Positions 1 to 10,727 of a DNA stretch of 64,000 nucleotides are shown one piece after another. The stretch lies in assembly GCA_030247885.1 (NCBI GenBank), contig JAPDRO010000002.1, forward strand, positions 1,674,001 through 1,738,000. Reading direction: 5' to 3'. A program made the position numbers and the translations under genes. Below the pieces are notes generated by a model. The model searched no databases, had not been told where the DNA came from, and was given only the letters and a program-made list of their open reading frames with translations. Position 1 is the stretch's first letter; each line of letters opens with the position of its first letter. The stretch comes from Taxawa tesnikishii (nom. ined.). Its lineage: Eukaryota > Ascomycota > Dothideomycetes > Dothideales.

Positions 1-532
1 TGCTCGTGCCCGTCTGCACTAGCTCGGTCTCTCCCTGACCTTTCCCCTCTTCGGCGACTATCCGTTTGCCATCTCCTGCGCCTATGATGTGTACTTCTCG
101 GCCCTGGAACTTTTCATTCGATGTCGGCGGGGCGTCCAGTTGTAATCTGTTCTTCTTGCCCGACTGTTCAAGATCGTCTAGGTCGATGTTGTAGAGGGTA
201 GCGGCAAGACCGGCGACACTCAGAAGCAGCCCGATGGTCGCAAACCGCATCCGTTGCATGTGATAGCTCTTTGTCTGCGCATATTCCCGTTCCGCCCTGA
301 CTTGATCGAAAGGGTTGGTGGGTCTGTCAAGGACCTTCGGTGCATCCGGATCCGCATCGGGGTCTATGAACGATGCAGGCTGAGACGGAGTCGCGCTCGC
401 TTGCCGTGAGGAGGGGTTGCTGTATCTGGATGCTGAGCGGATGCATTGGCGGGCTGGACGGGGTAAGCGATGAAGTTGATGCAGTCTGGAAGACAGGAGG
501 CGCATGCTCGGCCGCGCAGATGACAACGACAT
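1..532 (-). CDS. N-terminal part of a mitochondrial membrane protein (possibly AIM18/AIM46-like)
   Basis: An open frame starts at the ATG at 532 and runs off the left edge without a stop (177 codons, no intron). The first 38 residues are rich in Arg, Ser and Leu and lack acids (MSLSSARPSMRLLSSRLHQL...), a typical mitochondrial presequence. A Pro-rich spacer with DPDADPDAPK follows, then one hydrophobic segment (about residues 98-116, FATIGLLLSVAGLAATLY), then an acidic/charged stretch ending in ELVQTGTS. Presequence plus one membrane span suggests the inner membrane facing the intermembrane space. The GREVHIIGAG and VQTGTS words remind me of the fungal AIM18/AIM46 chalcone-isomerase-like family, whose domain would lie beyond the edge; that is memory, not a search. 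The gene diverges from the secreted protein at 2003. That it is a gene: high confidence; the family: low. Confidence 0.7.
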   Translation of the reverse strand, partial: MSLSSARPSMRLLSSRLHQLHRLPRPARQCIRSASRYSNPSSRQASATPSQPASFIDPDADPDAPKVLDRPTNPFDQVRAEREYAQTKSYHMQRMRFATIGLLLSVAGLAATLYNIDLDDLEQSGKKNRLQLDAPPTSNEKFQGREVHIIGAGDGKRIVAEEGKGQGETELVQTGTS

Positions 533-2002
533 ATTGTATAGCTGTGATACAGCCTTGCACAAAGAGAAGATAGTTGCCTATGCTATCGGTTAACAAAGCT
601 GGCGATGGCGGGAGCTGTCAGCAGAGCACTCGGACTGGCATGAGGTTGATGCCAAGAGAGATTCGCTTTCAAAACACTCGGGATGTCACATCATCTCATC
701 TCGTCTCTTTCCGACAATCCGCTGCCCGTTGACTGCATCTTCTCACCTTCTCCCTACCAACGCACTTCTTTTGCACTCTCTACCACTGCAGCCGCCGTCA
801 CTGCGGATGCATCTCCACCACCTGGAAGGGATGAAGGTGATCAGTCGCTGTCGTTCTTCCTGCAAGTCATCGCAAGTCTACGACGATGCAGCAACGTAAC
901 TGCCGAGGCCCAGGCCTAGGCCAGATTCGACATCAACTCCCGTGTCCGTCCTCGTAACATCCGAGACTCTGTTTCTAATTTCGTGTACTGTGCGGTCCTG
1001 CTCACCTGTACTATAAGCATAATTTGCAAACGCCTTTACAGCGATCGGGTGGCTCGGAAAACCCCATCTCAACGGCCTTGTCGCTATGCGGCTGCATACC
1101 ATTGTGAATGACATATCCACCACGATTCCGGCTCGACCCCTGAGTGAGGATTTTCGAATGGTTTGTCTCAAACAACTCCAAGACAAGGGCCTGAGCATAG
1201 ACAATCTCGTTACAGAAAAACTTCACCGTCTGAGGATGGCTATGCTGTCAAACCACAAGTCTTTCGGCGTCTCGATCTTCCCAACGTTCGTACATTAAAC
1301 CCGTTAAACCAACGTTCATCGATAGCGCTCAGACCGAATACACGCTCCTTCCCGACTTAGGCGCAGTGCAAGCAATTAGCCAAACATTTGCTCCTGCCCA
1401 GCAACCCAGACGCTACCCACGTTGCACCGGTGTTTCCCTTTCAAGATGGACGTCATGGGGACTCGGCGGCCCATCACCGGCCTGGTGGACCTGCAGCCTC
1501 TTCGAAGCTCCACCCCGGACGCCCTCGTGTCTCACGACCCTAATGTAGCGGGCCGGACCTGCATTGGCACTGCCACAGGAGTCATGACTGTCCCGTCAGT
1601 CGGTAGACTAGAGTGGCAATAATCGATAGCAGCCTGGTATCCCCGAAAAACCGTCTCATATTGTTGTTGTGCACTGATGGGGCTACAGCAAACCGCCAAC
1701 CAACAGCGGTATCCAGCCGTCTCCCTCTGACAGATCTGTCAACGCCTGGGAGAGGCCTCTATATATTACGAACCTTCCCACCACACCGAACTTCTCTCGT
1801 CATCCAGTTCAGTTTTGTCTTTTCGGTACTAACTCACATATCCAGTTTCAGTTTTGTTTTGCTTTGGTCTTTGCGCTAGTCGTCTTTCATTACTTATTCC
1901 CTTGGGCATTCTGCGAATCATCCACTCTCTAACTGTCTAATACAACCAACCACATCCGTTGCTCGCAACCGCGACTAAACCACAACTCGGTTCTCACCAA
2001 CC
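533..2002. other. Divergent intergenic region, 1.47 kb
   Basis: No convincing coding sequence; the short open frames on both strands overlap each other and show no domain. The right half is the promoter and 5' leader of the secreted protein at 2003. It contains a TATA-like box near 1760 and then pyrimidine-rich sequence, usual around fungal transcription starts. Confidence 0.6.
1760..1768 (+). promoter_or_regulatory. TATA-like box of the secreted PAN/CBM1 gene
   Basis: TATATATTA lies about 235 bases before the ATG at 2003 and is followed by CT-rich DNA. A clear TATA box suits a strongly induced secreted-protein gene. Placement is by eye; a start-site map would be needed to confirm it. Confidence 0.4.
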
Positions 2003-5000
2003 ATGGCGAAGAACTTCGTTCCCGCCGCTCTAGCGCTTCTCGGAGCTCAGGGCGCTCTCGCCGGACCTCTGTCCCTGAAGAGCCTCTTCGCTCGCGACGC
2101 TCTCAGCTGCGACAACAACGCAAGCAATGGAACCACCTACACCTCCTCTGCCGGCACCTCGTACACCATCTTGTGCGGCACCGACTACGGTGGAGGTGAC
2201 TTGGCTTCCGGCCAGGCAAGCTCCTTCGAGGACTGCATCAACCAGTGTGACTCGACCACAGGCTGTATCGACGTTTCCTATGTGGCTCCAATGTGCTACA
2301 TGAAGTCCACTCTGGGTACTCCATCGAGCACCAGCTATGTTTGGACGGCTGTCTCTTCCAAAATGATCACCGGTCAGCAACTCTGTGTCAACGGCCAGGG
2401 TAATGACACCTCTGTGGACATCCCCTCGACCCTCTCCAGCAACGGTACCATTCCGATGACCCTTCTCTGCCAGATTGACATAAACGGTGGTGACATGTAC
2501 AATGTCCAGTCTACTTCGTTCAAGGACTGCATGAGCACTTGCGCCAGCACTCAGAGTTGTGTCGGTGTTGCCTATGTCGCCCCTACTTGCTACCTCAAGT
2601 CCACTGTGGAGCCTGGCCTCGACTACAACTGGGTCAACTCCGCCGTCTTCACTGGTTACTGGAAAGCCTACCTGAGCAGCGTCTCCGCCGGCGCCTCTGG
2701 CGCTTCCTCAGGCGCTTCCTCTGCTGTCTCCTCTGCTGCCTCTGGGGTTGCTGCTGCTGCTTCCGGTGCCGCCTCTGCCGCATCCAGCGCTATTGGCACC
2801 GTCGGATCCTGCGCTACTACCAGCTCTACCACTTACTCCCTTGCTTGCGGCGTCGACTACAACGGCCAAGACCTCTCGAACGCCAACACTAACAGCTTCT
2901 CTGATTGTCTTACCCTGTGTGACGAGACTTCGGGATGCGTAGGTGTAGCGTACGTCGGTGGTGCTAACCCCGGTGTTTGTTACATGAAGTCTAGCATCTC
3001 TGCCGGTATTAGCAACAGCGGCGTCGACTCTGCTGCAAGACTCGGCGGGGCTTCCTCTGGCGCTTCCTCTGCTATATCCTCTGCTGTCTCTGGGGTTGCT
3101 ACTGCTGCTTCCGGTGCCGCCTCTGCCGTATCTAGCGCTGTTGGCACCGTCGGATCCTGCGCTTCTACTAGCTCTACCACTTACTCCCTTGCTTGCGGCA
3201 TCGACTATAACGGCGAAGACCTCTCGAATGCTAATACTAATAGCTTCTCTGATTGTCTTGCCCTATGTGACGAGACTTCGGGATGCGTAGGTGTAGCGTA
3301 CGTCGGCGGTGCTAACCCCGGTGTTTGTTACATGAAGTCTAGCATCTCTGCCGGTATTAGCAACAGCGGCGTCGACTCTGCTGCAAGACTCGGCGGTGCA
3401 TCCACTGGTGCCACATCTGCTGTTGCGGGTGCTGCTTCTGGTGTCTCCAGCGCTGTCGCGGGTGCTGCTTCTGGTGACTCTGGTGTCTCCGGCGCTGTCT
3501 CCGGCGCTGTCTCTGCCCTCACCTCTTCCAGCGACATCACTTGCCCAACCAACAACGGCTCCATCTACCCAGCTCCAAACGGCCAAAACTACCAGATTCT
3601 TTGTGGTGTCGACAATGCGGGCGGTGACATGGCTTCTGCGTCCGTCTCTAGCTTCGCTCAGTGTGTCCAGACCTGTGCCAACACCACTGGCTGTGTTGAC
3701 GTTTCTTTCGTTCCGCCAAACATGTGTTACATGAAAAACGCCATCATGCCATCGCATGCTGCTTCCAACGTCTGGACCGCTGTCTACGTCAATACCACTT
3801 CCTCTTCTGGCTCCTCTTCTGGCTCTGCCACCAGCTCTGGCTCTGGGCTCCTCTCTGGAGTCGCTACTGGCGCCGCTGGCGCCGCCTCTAGCGCCGCCTC
3901 TGGTGTTGCCACTGCTGTTTCTGGCGCTGCCTCTGGTGTTTCGGGCATTGCCTCTGGTGCTGTTGCTTCCGCCTCGTCTTGCGCTGGCATTGGTTCTACC
4001 ACTTACACCGACTCAACTGGCATGTCCTACTCTCTCGCGTGTGGCGTCGACTACAATGGCCAAGACCTTTCCAACGCCAACACCAACAGCTTCGCTGACT
4101 GCCTGACCCTCTGCGATCGAACCTCCGGGTGCAAGGGCGTCGCTTACGTTGGTGGCAATAATCCCGGTGTCTGTTACATGAAGTCCAGCGTTGCCGCCGG
4201 TGTTGCTAACAGCGGCGTCGATTCCGCTATGCAACTCGGCTCTTCCTCCACTGGCTCCGCTTCTGGCGTTTCTTCCTCAGCTGCCGCTGCTGCCTCTCCA
4301 GTTGCCTCTTCTTCCGCTGCCGCTGGTCTTGGTGGTGTCGTCTCTTCTGCCGCTGCTGGTGTCGCCTCCTCAGTCGCTTCGGTCGCTTCTTCCGCTGCTG
4401 CCTCCCCAGTTGCTGCTTCATCCGTTGCAGCCTCGCCAGTTGCTGCTTCGTCCGTTGCTGCCGCACCAATCGCTTCCAGCTCCACTTCCTCCGCTGCTTC
4501 TTCCTCTGGCACCGCCGCTGCCTACGCCCAATGTGGTGGCACGAGCGGCCTTGTCCCATGGAGCGGCCCAACTGTCTGCGCCACTGGCTACACATGCGTC
4601 TACCAGAGCCTCTACTACAGCCAATGCCAGCCTATCGCTGGCTCCAGCGCTGCCGTCGCCGCTTCCAGCTCTGCTGCTGCTCCTGCTTCCTCCGCTGCCA
4701 CCTCTGCCGCTGCTTCCGTCGCCAAGACTTCCACTACCACTGCTGCCCTCGCTGCCTCCAGCTCTGCCACCAGCTCTAATGGCTATGCTCTTGGCTACAC
4801 TCAGTGTGGTGGCTCTGGCTGGGTCGGTCCAACTCAGTGTGTGAGCGGCTTTTACTGCCAGTACCAGAATGAGTTTTACAGCCAGTGCGTGCTCGGCACC
4901 GCGTCTTCCAGCTCTGCCACCACCGCCAAGTCTTCCTCCGCCGCCGCCGCCCCAGTTGCCTCTAGCTCCGCTGCTGCCGTCAAGTCCTCCACCACTTCCG

Positions 5001-6250
5001 CTGCTGCCGCTGCTTCCAGTTCTGCCACCAGCTCTAATGGCTATGCTCTTGGCTACACTCAGTGTGGTGGCTCTGGCTGGGTCGGTCCAACTCAGTGTGT
5101 GAGCGGCTTTTACTGCCAGTACCAGAATGAGTTTTACAGTCAGTGTGTGCTCGGCACCGCGTCTTCCAGCTCTGCCACCACCGCCAAGTCCTCCACCACT
5201 TCCGCTGCCCCAGTCGCCTCCAGCACCACCTCTTCTGCTGCTTCGGCTGCTGGCACCGCCGCCGGCTACGCTCAGTGTGGTGGTGTTTCCTACAGTGGTC
5301 CAACCGTTTGCGCTACCGGCTTCACCTGTGTCTACCAGAGCATCTACTACAGTCAGTGCCAGCCAGCCTCTTCCAGCTCTGCTGCCGTTGCTGCTACCAC
5401 CTCTGCCGCCAAGTCCTCCACCACTTCCGCTGCCGCCGCTGCTTCCAGCTCTTCCACTAAGTCCTCTTCCACTGCCGCTGCCCCAGTCGCCTCCAGCACC
5501 ACCTCTTCTGCTGCTTCGGCTGCTGGCACCGCCGCCGGCTACGCTCAGTGTGGTGGTGTTTCCTACAGTGGTCCAACCGTTTGCGCTACCGGCTTCACCT
5601 GTGTCTACCAGAGCATCTACTACAGCCAGTGCCAGCCAGCCTCTTCCAGCTCTGCTGCCGTTGCTGCCTCCTCCAGTAAGGCCGCTACGACTAGCGCTGC
5701 TGTCGTCGCGTCTTCTTCCACTACCTCTGCGAAGGCTTCTTCCACCTCCAGCGCTGCCAGTACTCTGAGCACTCCTTTCTACATTCAGATCGCGAACACC
5801 AACACCAATACCGACGGCAAGTACATCGTCCTGAGCTCTGGCTCTTCCGCCGACAGCATCGCCTTCACCAACTACAAGACCAGCGCCACCAAGTTCGTCA
5901 TCGATTCGGCCAGTCAGAACCTCCAAGAGTACAACGCTCCACACGCTAACTGGGCTGGTTACACTCAAGTTCAGACCGGTGCCAACGGCCTCCAGAAGTA
6001 CTTCTTCAACCAGTTCTCTACCTCGCAGTCCTACACGAACTGCGCCTTCTACAGTGGTGTCGTCTCTGGTGCCCAGGTCGTCGGCTGCCAGTACGCTGGT
6101 ACCAGCACCTTCGCCCTCGCCGGTGTCTGTCCCAATACCTCCCTCGACCCATACTACACCGCCACCACTCTCATTTGGGGCTCCCAGACCACCATCAACA
6201 ACAGTGGTTTCACCTGCTACTGGGCCGGTCTCGTCGTTGTGTCCGCATAA
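2003..6250 (+). CDS. Secreted modular protein, six PAN/apple-like and five CBM1 modules (CBEL-like)
   Basis: Single intronless frame of 1,415 residues. Residues 1-20 are a signal peptide (cut near ALAG). Six Cys-rich modules of 65-80 residues follow at about 36-113, 127-209, 269-333, 385-449, 512-587 and 659-731. Each has the pattern LxCGxDxxGxDL...SFxDCxxxC...GCxxVxYV...CYMKS, resembling PAN/apple folds. Ser/Ala linkers separate them. Five fungal cellulose-binding CBM1 modules lie near 841-877, 931-963, 1017-1049, 1088-1121 and 1179-1211, each with QCGG, GPT, C and YSQC and the aromatic residues that stack on cellulose. The C-terminal 160 residues (from about 1257, STPFYIQIANTNTNT) form a separate domain I do not recognise, with four Cys. 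No catalytic domain is visible, so the likely role is binding or adhesion to plant or fungal wall. PAN plus CBM1 is the architecture of the oomycete lectin CBEL. No GPI signal is evident. Confidence 0.9.
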   Translation: MAKNFVPAALALLGAQGALAGPLSLKSLFARDALSCDNNASNGTTYTSSAGTSYTILCGTDYGGGDLASGQASSFEDCINQCDSTTGCIDVSYVAPMCYMKSTLGTPSSTSYVWTAVSSKMITGQQLCVNGQGNDTSVDIPSTLSSNGTIPMTLLCQIDINGGDMYNVQSTSFKDCMSTCASTQSCVGVAYVAPTCYLKSTVEPGLDYNWVNSAVFTGYWKAYLSSVSAGASGASSGASSAVSSAASGVAAAASGAASAASSAIGTVGSCATTSSTTYSLACGVDYNGQDLSNANTNSFSDCLTLCDETSGCVGVAYVGGANPGVCYMKSSISAGISNSGVDSAARLGGASSGASSAISSAVSGVATAASGAASAVSSAVGTVGSCASTSSTTYSLACGIDYNGEDLSNANTNSFSDCLALCDETSGCVGVAYVGGANPGVCYMKSSISAGISNSGVDSAARLGGASTGATSAVAGAASGVSSAVAGAASGDSGVSGAVSGAVSALTSSSDITCPTNNGSIYPAPNGQNYQILCGVDNAGGDMASASVSSFAQCVQTCANTTGCVDVSFVPPNMCYMKNAIMPSHAASNVWTAVYVNTTSSSGSSSGSATSSGSGLLSGVATGAAGAASSAASGVATAVSGAASGVSGIASGAVASASSCAGIGSTTYTDSTGMSYSLACGVDYNGQDLSNANTNSFADCLTLCDRTSGCKGVAYVGGNNPGVCYMKSSVAAGVANSGVDSAMQLGSSSTGSASGVSSSAAAAASPVASSSAAAGLGGVVSSAAAGVASSVASVASSAAASPVAASSVAASPVAASSVAAAPIASSSTSSAASSSGTAAAYAQCGGTSGLVPWSGPTVCATGYTCVYQSLYYSQCQPIAGSSAAVAASSSAAAPASSAATSAAASVAKTSTTTAALAASSSATSSNGYALGYTQCGGSGWVGPTQCVSGFYCQYQNEFYSQCVLGTASSSSATTAKSSSAAAAPVASSSAAAVKSSTTSAAAAASSSATSSNGYALGYTQCGGSGWVGPTQCVSGFYCQYQNEFYSQCVLGTASSSSATTAKSSTTSAAPVASSTTSSAASAAGTAAGYAQCGGVSYSGPTVCATGFTCVYQSIYYSQCQPASSSSAAVAATTSAAKSSTTSAAAAASSSSTKSSSTAAAPVASSTTSSAASAAGTAAGYAQCGGVSYSGPTVCATGFTCVYQSIYYSQCQPASSSSAAVAASSSKAATTSAAVVASSSTTSAKASSTSSAASTLSTPFYIQIANTNTNTDGKYIVLSSGSSADSIAFTNYKTSATKFVIDSASQNLQEYNAPHANWAGYTQVQTGANGLQKYFFNQFSTSQSYTNCAFYSGVVSGAQVVGCQYAGTSTFALAGVCPNTSLDPYYTATTLIWGSQTTINNSGFTCYWAGLVVVSA
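2705..3395 (+). repeat. Direct duplication of a PAN module with its linker
   Basis: Two adjacent copies of about 345 bp (roughly 2705-3050 and 3050-3395) are nearly identical at the DNA level, including synonymous sites. Each carries one Ser/Ala linker and one PAN module (modules 3 and 4). The identity implies a recent in-frame tandem duplication or gene conversion. Ends were judged by eye. Confidence 0.8.
4767..5670 (+). repeat. Duplicated CBM1 cassettes
   Basis: The second and third CBM1 modules (about 4767-4930 and 5020-5185) match almost base for base, as do the fourth and fifth (about 5210-5400 and 5479-5670). The two pairs differ from each other, so two separate recent duplications, or ongoing homogenisation, built the array. 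Confidence 0.8.
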
Positions 6251-7387
6251 GCGGAACGACAAGAAGCATTGTGAACCCAAGCGTTGGAGTTGGATTGTCG
6301 GGCTGGCGTTTCTCGTCGCATCTGTATCTGCACCGTCTGCACCTACGCATACCTCACTGAACTGGATTTCTCTTTAGTGGTTTTTTTTATTTTGGTTTTT
6401 GAATTTCTTTTTGAATTTCGGTACATTCACTTGATCAATGATCGTGAAGAAAGAACGGGTTTGGACAACCCAAGGGAAAAACTTAGATAGTCTACTCCGA
6501 AGCACATAGTGTCTAAATCGCAAAGCGCCCAGTACGCGCTCGTCCACAGAGATTTTCTGCTTCTCTATCAACATTGGCTTTCTTAGCAGTTTCCTTCTGA
6601 TGTTCGCCAGGTACAACTCTCTCAACTTGACTTGCCTGCTACAACGTCGGACCTCTCGCCTAACAGCACCAGTAAAGGGAGGCTGCCATTGTACACGTCC
6701 ACCACACGCTCCGTGCATGCATGGGTGCGTTGCCGCAATTTTTCTCACCAACCAACAACCACTTGAAGTGCTCCCCACTAACCAAGAAAAACTCGGATCA
6801 AACCTGCCCACAAAAGACTGGTTCTGTCAGCCGCTTGGAAATCATCCGTAGCGGCTCATGCGGCCTCTAGCTGACCTCCCACCTCCCGCTCATCTCCTGC
6901 CTTGCCACCCTCGCATCTAACTCCCTCGGGTAGATCTCGCACCTTTCTCGCGCAGTCACGGCGGACGTCGCTACGATACGCCAGCGGCGGTTCCGTCGTA
7001 AACGCCTGGCTGGGATCTAGACGTACAGTGCCATCCTTTCCGGGTCCCGCGCTACTAGAAGCGTGTGGGTGACGGCCAGCGTGTCACAAACCCACGAGAC
7101 GTTTTTTCGAACACAAAAGGGACTCGTTCTTCCGGCAAGGGGTCCCGGACACGCCCTCGTCAGGTGTGCTCGTCGGAAACGCCAGGTCGAATGGCAGCCC
7201 GGGTCAGCGACGTTGGAACTTGACGGCGCATTGAAGGAAGCAACACATGCTCATGTTTGAGAATTCACTAATGATCGTCCTTCCCACTCCCCGCTATATC
7301 GCTATCTAGTGATCATGATGCCAACCCATCCATCGTTAACAAGCCTCAGAGTCTCCCCCGCGCCCAAGCTCCCAGCCACCTCCGCGC
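6251..7387. other. Intergenic region between two convergent genes, 1.1 kb
   Basis: Contains the 3' ends of the PAN/CBM1 gene and of MTR10. A T-rich stretch near 6375-6415 may be part of the 3' processing signal of the former. I see no supported coding sequence. Confidence 0.55.
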
Positions 7388-10300
7388 TTATCCCGCGAAT
7401 CTAAACTTCGTCGCTTCAAGCCTACCCAGGCCCTCACGAGGCGCGACGTTCCTCCTCCTGTACGAGTTCGTAAAATCCTGCAGGAGCGTGCGGATCTTGC
7501 GGATGTCGTTGGACTGGATGCGCTGTTCGATGTTCCTCAACAGCCTCTCCTGCTCCTGCGGACTCATACTGCCGGCCGGTAACATCGTGATGGTCGTCCC
7601 GACCCAGCGAGCGGTTTCCTGGGGAAGGATCTGAAAGAGGGCGAGGAGCACGCCGGAGCCGTCGGGGAAACAGTCGGCGGGGAAGGTGTACATCATGCCC
7701 GTCATCAGGCGTTGTACCATGGTCTCGCCGTTCTGAACCGTGAGTTGTTTCACCGCTTGTTGGATCTCTGGTGGGTTCGAGCGCGGGCCGGCGCCGTCGG
7801 AGAATGTGGACGTGGGGCTGTCTTCTGAGCCGTAGGCAAGGAAGTCGCGCAGGAAGTGAAGGGTCGCGAGCAACGGCTCCTCTTTGAGCAGGGTGAGAGC
7901 TGCAGAGGCGGCGGAAAGTATGGACGGCATTAGGTCAGAGGCGATGATTTGATGGGGGTGGTAGAGGAGAACGTCGACGCAAAGCCGGTAGAAATCTTCG
8001 ATGACTACGCAGACGATCAGCAAATGCTTCCACTCACGGTTCGGTAAACATACCATCAGGAAGCTCTTCCGGCGCTAGCGCGCTGAGGGTCCGAAGGAAG
8101 GTCGTCGCTTGTTGCTGGAAGAAATCGAATACGGCACCGATGGTTTCTTTGCTGACTGCCTCTGAATCATCGGTGAATTCGCGGACAATGGAATCAGTGG
8201 CCCAAAGGAAGCATCCTTGCCGTGACGCAGCGAAACCTGAAGCGAGCTTTTCTGCAAGAACTGGGAGCAGGGGCGCAATTTGCGTGTGGTACGACAAAAC
8301 CATGTACCGCCAGCAGCGGCATACCCTCTCTAGTATCGGCGGAAAGTTAGAAAAGTGATCGGCTATGTCAGCCAGAACGGGGAAGATCTCTTGGCAATAC
8401 TGAACAGCAGGATGAGGTTGGCCAGGTGGGGTTATGGGCTGGATCCATTGCACAAAGACGGTGACGAGCTGGAGGGCATCTGAGAGCGTCAGTGAGGAAA
8501 AGCAAACAGGTCGCGAGTCCACTTACCTGCAAGCGCTTCCTTGCTTGCCTGGTCGTTTGCAGATTGGGCCATAGCCACCAGCCGCTTCATGACAGGATCG
8601 CAGCACATCTTGAAAGACGCATAGGTCTGCTCAGGCGGTAGCTTTGCTATCACTGAGGCAATCCCCTCTGTGATTTCCTCCTGACTTGACGACGGTAGCT
8701 TGTCGAAAACACCTTCGTAAAACGTCTGCAGCTGATTGATGTAGTCCTTCAGCAAGTCGGCACAGTCGTTGCAAAAGAACCTGAAGGACAACGCTGCAGC
8801 CCGCACGACGTCTTTCGACGGGTGCTGGAAGGCCGCCATGATGAAATCCAGTTGCGGTTGCAGAGTATCCGGGTGTTGTGAAGTCCACTCGGTATACCGG
8901 CCCAGAGCCATGACGGCCTGGAAGCGGACCTTTCCTGATCCGGGATCTGCACTATCAAGGGTATGAGCCGTGGAAGCATGATATTCTCATCCGGCGGGAC
9001 CATGCGGCCCATGGCGCGCATGCTGAAGAGAGGTGCCTCGAGCTTTTGCCACTCCGGGACTTTTCCTTGACTCGCTTGAGGACCGTACGTCTTCACCCAT
9101 TGCTCAATGAGGTTGTAGGACTTGGATAAGCATTCCGTCACACCGATGACCTCGCAGCAATCCTTCAGCACGTCGCCCATCTGGTGTCTGAATTCCCTGA
9201 ACTTGTCTTCCTGTTCCCTGTCACCCTCGAACAGATCGCTGTCGTCTCCGCTCTCGGGTTTGGGGTACTCCAAGTGGCCCGTCATGACGTCGACAAGATT
9301 TCCGTAGATGTCAACGAACTGCAACCGGGCTGGCATGTAACGCTCCAGTGTGATGTACTGCTTCAAGTCGTACCAGAAGTTGAAGGTCAGAGAGATGACG
9401 TCCCGTCCCTTGTCGCGCGCAGCACACTCCAGCACAGCATCCACAAGTCCTCTGAAGTCTTCCGGCATCCTGGCGATGAGCACGACCCAGGCCTCTCCCG
9501 CCTCAGCAAACACCCGAGTAACGCCCTTGAAAGTGTCGGTGTCATCGCTCTCGGCAGCCTGGGAGATTCGAGGCCGCAAGTCCATGATCCTGGGATACAA
9601 GGCTTTGATCATGTTGATGCATTCGTCCACGTCTCGCGTTTCTTTGAACATGGCGCAAAGGGTTTCCACTGCAGCTTCGAAAGACTGGTCCGTCTGTAAA
9701 GCAGTCATGACCACATCCATAAGGGGCGAATTTATGATGTCGTTGAGTGGAACTTCGCGTATCCAGGATGTGATGCAGTCCATGAGCTGAGGGTTGCGGG
9801 TCGCATCTCCTGAAAATCGCAAGTGTAAGCATTTCAGGCAACGCACAGGCTTCGTGTTCCGATACGAAAGGCAACCAGAGCTGGTGGAGAAGATTCGGCT
9901 CTGGAGTACGAGATGAAATAGAGCCTTCCAATACAAGCGTTGACTTACCAGACGTCTGCGCATATTGGGTCAAGAACTGTACAACTTGGTGTCCGTTATC
10001 CCCCAGTAGCTCCATTGTCCTTTCTCTGAGTTCGACCTCCTGTTTCCATAGCATTAGACTTTGACCATTATCTCTTGCGTTGTCCGGAAAGGAGATCCAT
10101 CCGTGTCGACACATACAGAAAGGTTGATTTTGCGTCCTTCGATCGCTTCTTCGGGGAGAACTTTGAGGAATTCAAGGACACATAGTATGCCGTTGGGGTC
10201 GTTGCCGAGTGTGGAAACGACTGATTGCAGGACATCTTTCCATTCCAACATCTGGATTGCCAAATTTGCCAAGCACACGCATAGCTGTGTCCGTATGGGC

Positions 10301-10727
10301 TTTGGGCCTTTGCTGTAAGCGGTGAGGAGTCGGAGTAGAGTATCTCGAAGTTGAGGGAGTGACTCGTGCGGTAGTTGGTGCAAATCGAATATGATCTGTG
10401 CCAGTCAGAGAATATTTCGCGAGGCGGACGGGTCGGTGAAGCGTACTTTGCCCTTGAGCGTCGTGGCAGCGAACAGTCTGGCTTCATCTGTAGCTTCAGA
10501 TGCCTGGAGGATGGCAAAGGTTGTTGTCCATGCGTCGGTCTGTGTATGCAGTTAGTCCACACTGGTTCCTGTGAGCCCCCGCCAACCCCACCATGACTGA
10601 CTGATTTCTGGAAGTGTTCCAGGAATTCGTGTGCCTGACCCTTCTGCGCGCGGTCTACGTTAGACTGCATGGTCGCAAGAGCAGCCAACACGGGCGCAAA
10701 CGCCTGCTGTGTACCGTTGGACGCCAT
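7388..10727 (-). CDS. MTR10: mRNA transport regulator MTR10, importin-beta/transportin-SR type nuclear import receptor
   Basis: Seven exons: 10727-10602, 10539-10447, 10395-10117, 10039-9949, 9809-8527, 8479-8054 and 8004-7388, all with GT...AG introns. The spliced product is about 971 residues, usual for the family. It opens MASNGTQQAFAPVLAALAT and has the importin features LKGKIIFDL, GPKPIRTQLCVCLANLAIQM and, later, ALGRYTEW and FRFFCNDCA, a HEAT-repeat solenoid throughout. The family carries SR/RS-domain RNA-binding proteins such as Npl3 into the nucleus. Odd: at 8929-8935 the frame slips. Upstream reads ...IVQIPDQE and downstream KVRFQAVMALGRYTEW needs one more A (GAAAAGG instead of GAAAGG). 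Counting that base, all exon phases close and the stop at 7388 fits. I take it as an assembly deletion, not a pseudogene. Confidence 0.92.

Noticed and set aside
2003-6250. Classifying the large secreted protein as a cellulase
   Set aside because: CBM1 modules are present but no glycoside hydrolase or oxidase domain can be found in the 1,415 residues.
4418-6280. 620-codon open frame antisense to the PAN/CBM1 gene
   Set aside because: Gly/Ser/Arg-rich shadow produced by the GC-biased, Ser/Ala-rich sense codons; no start context, no domain, and the sense strand is clearly coding.
6374-6811. 145-codon minus-strand frame after the PAN/CBM1 gene
   Set aside because: No domain, covers the 3' end region and T-rich signal of the upstream gene, and contains a Lys run from poly-T.
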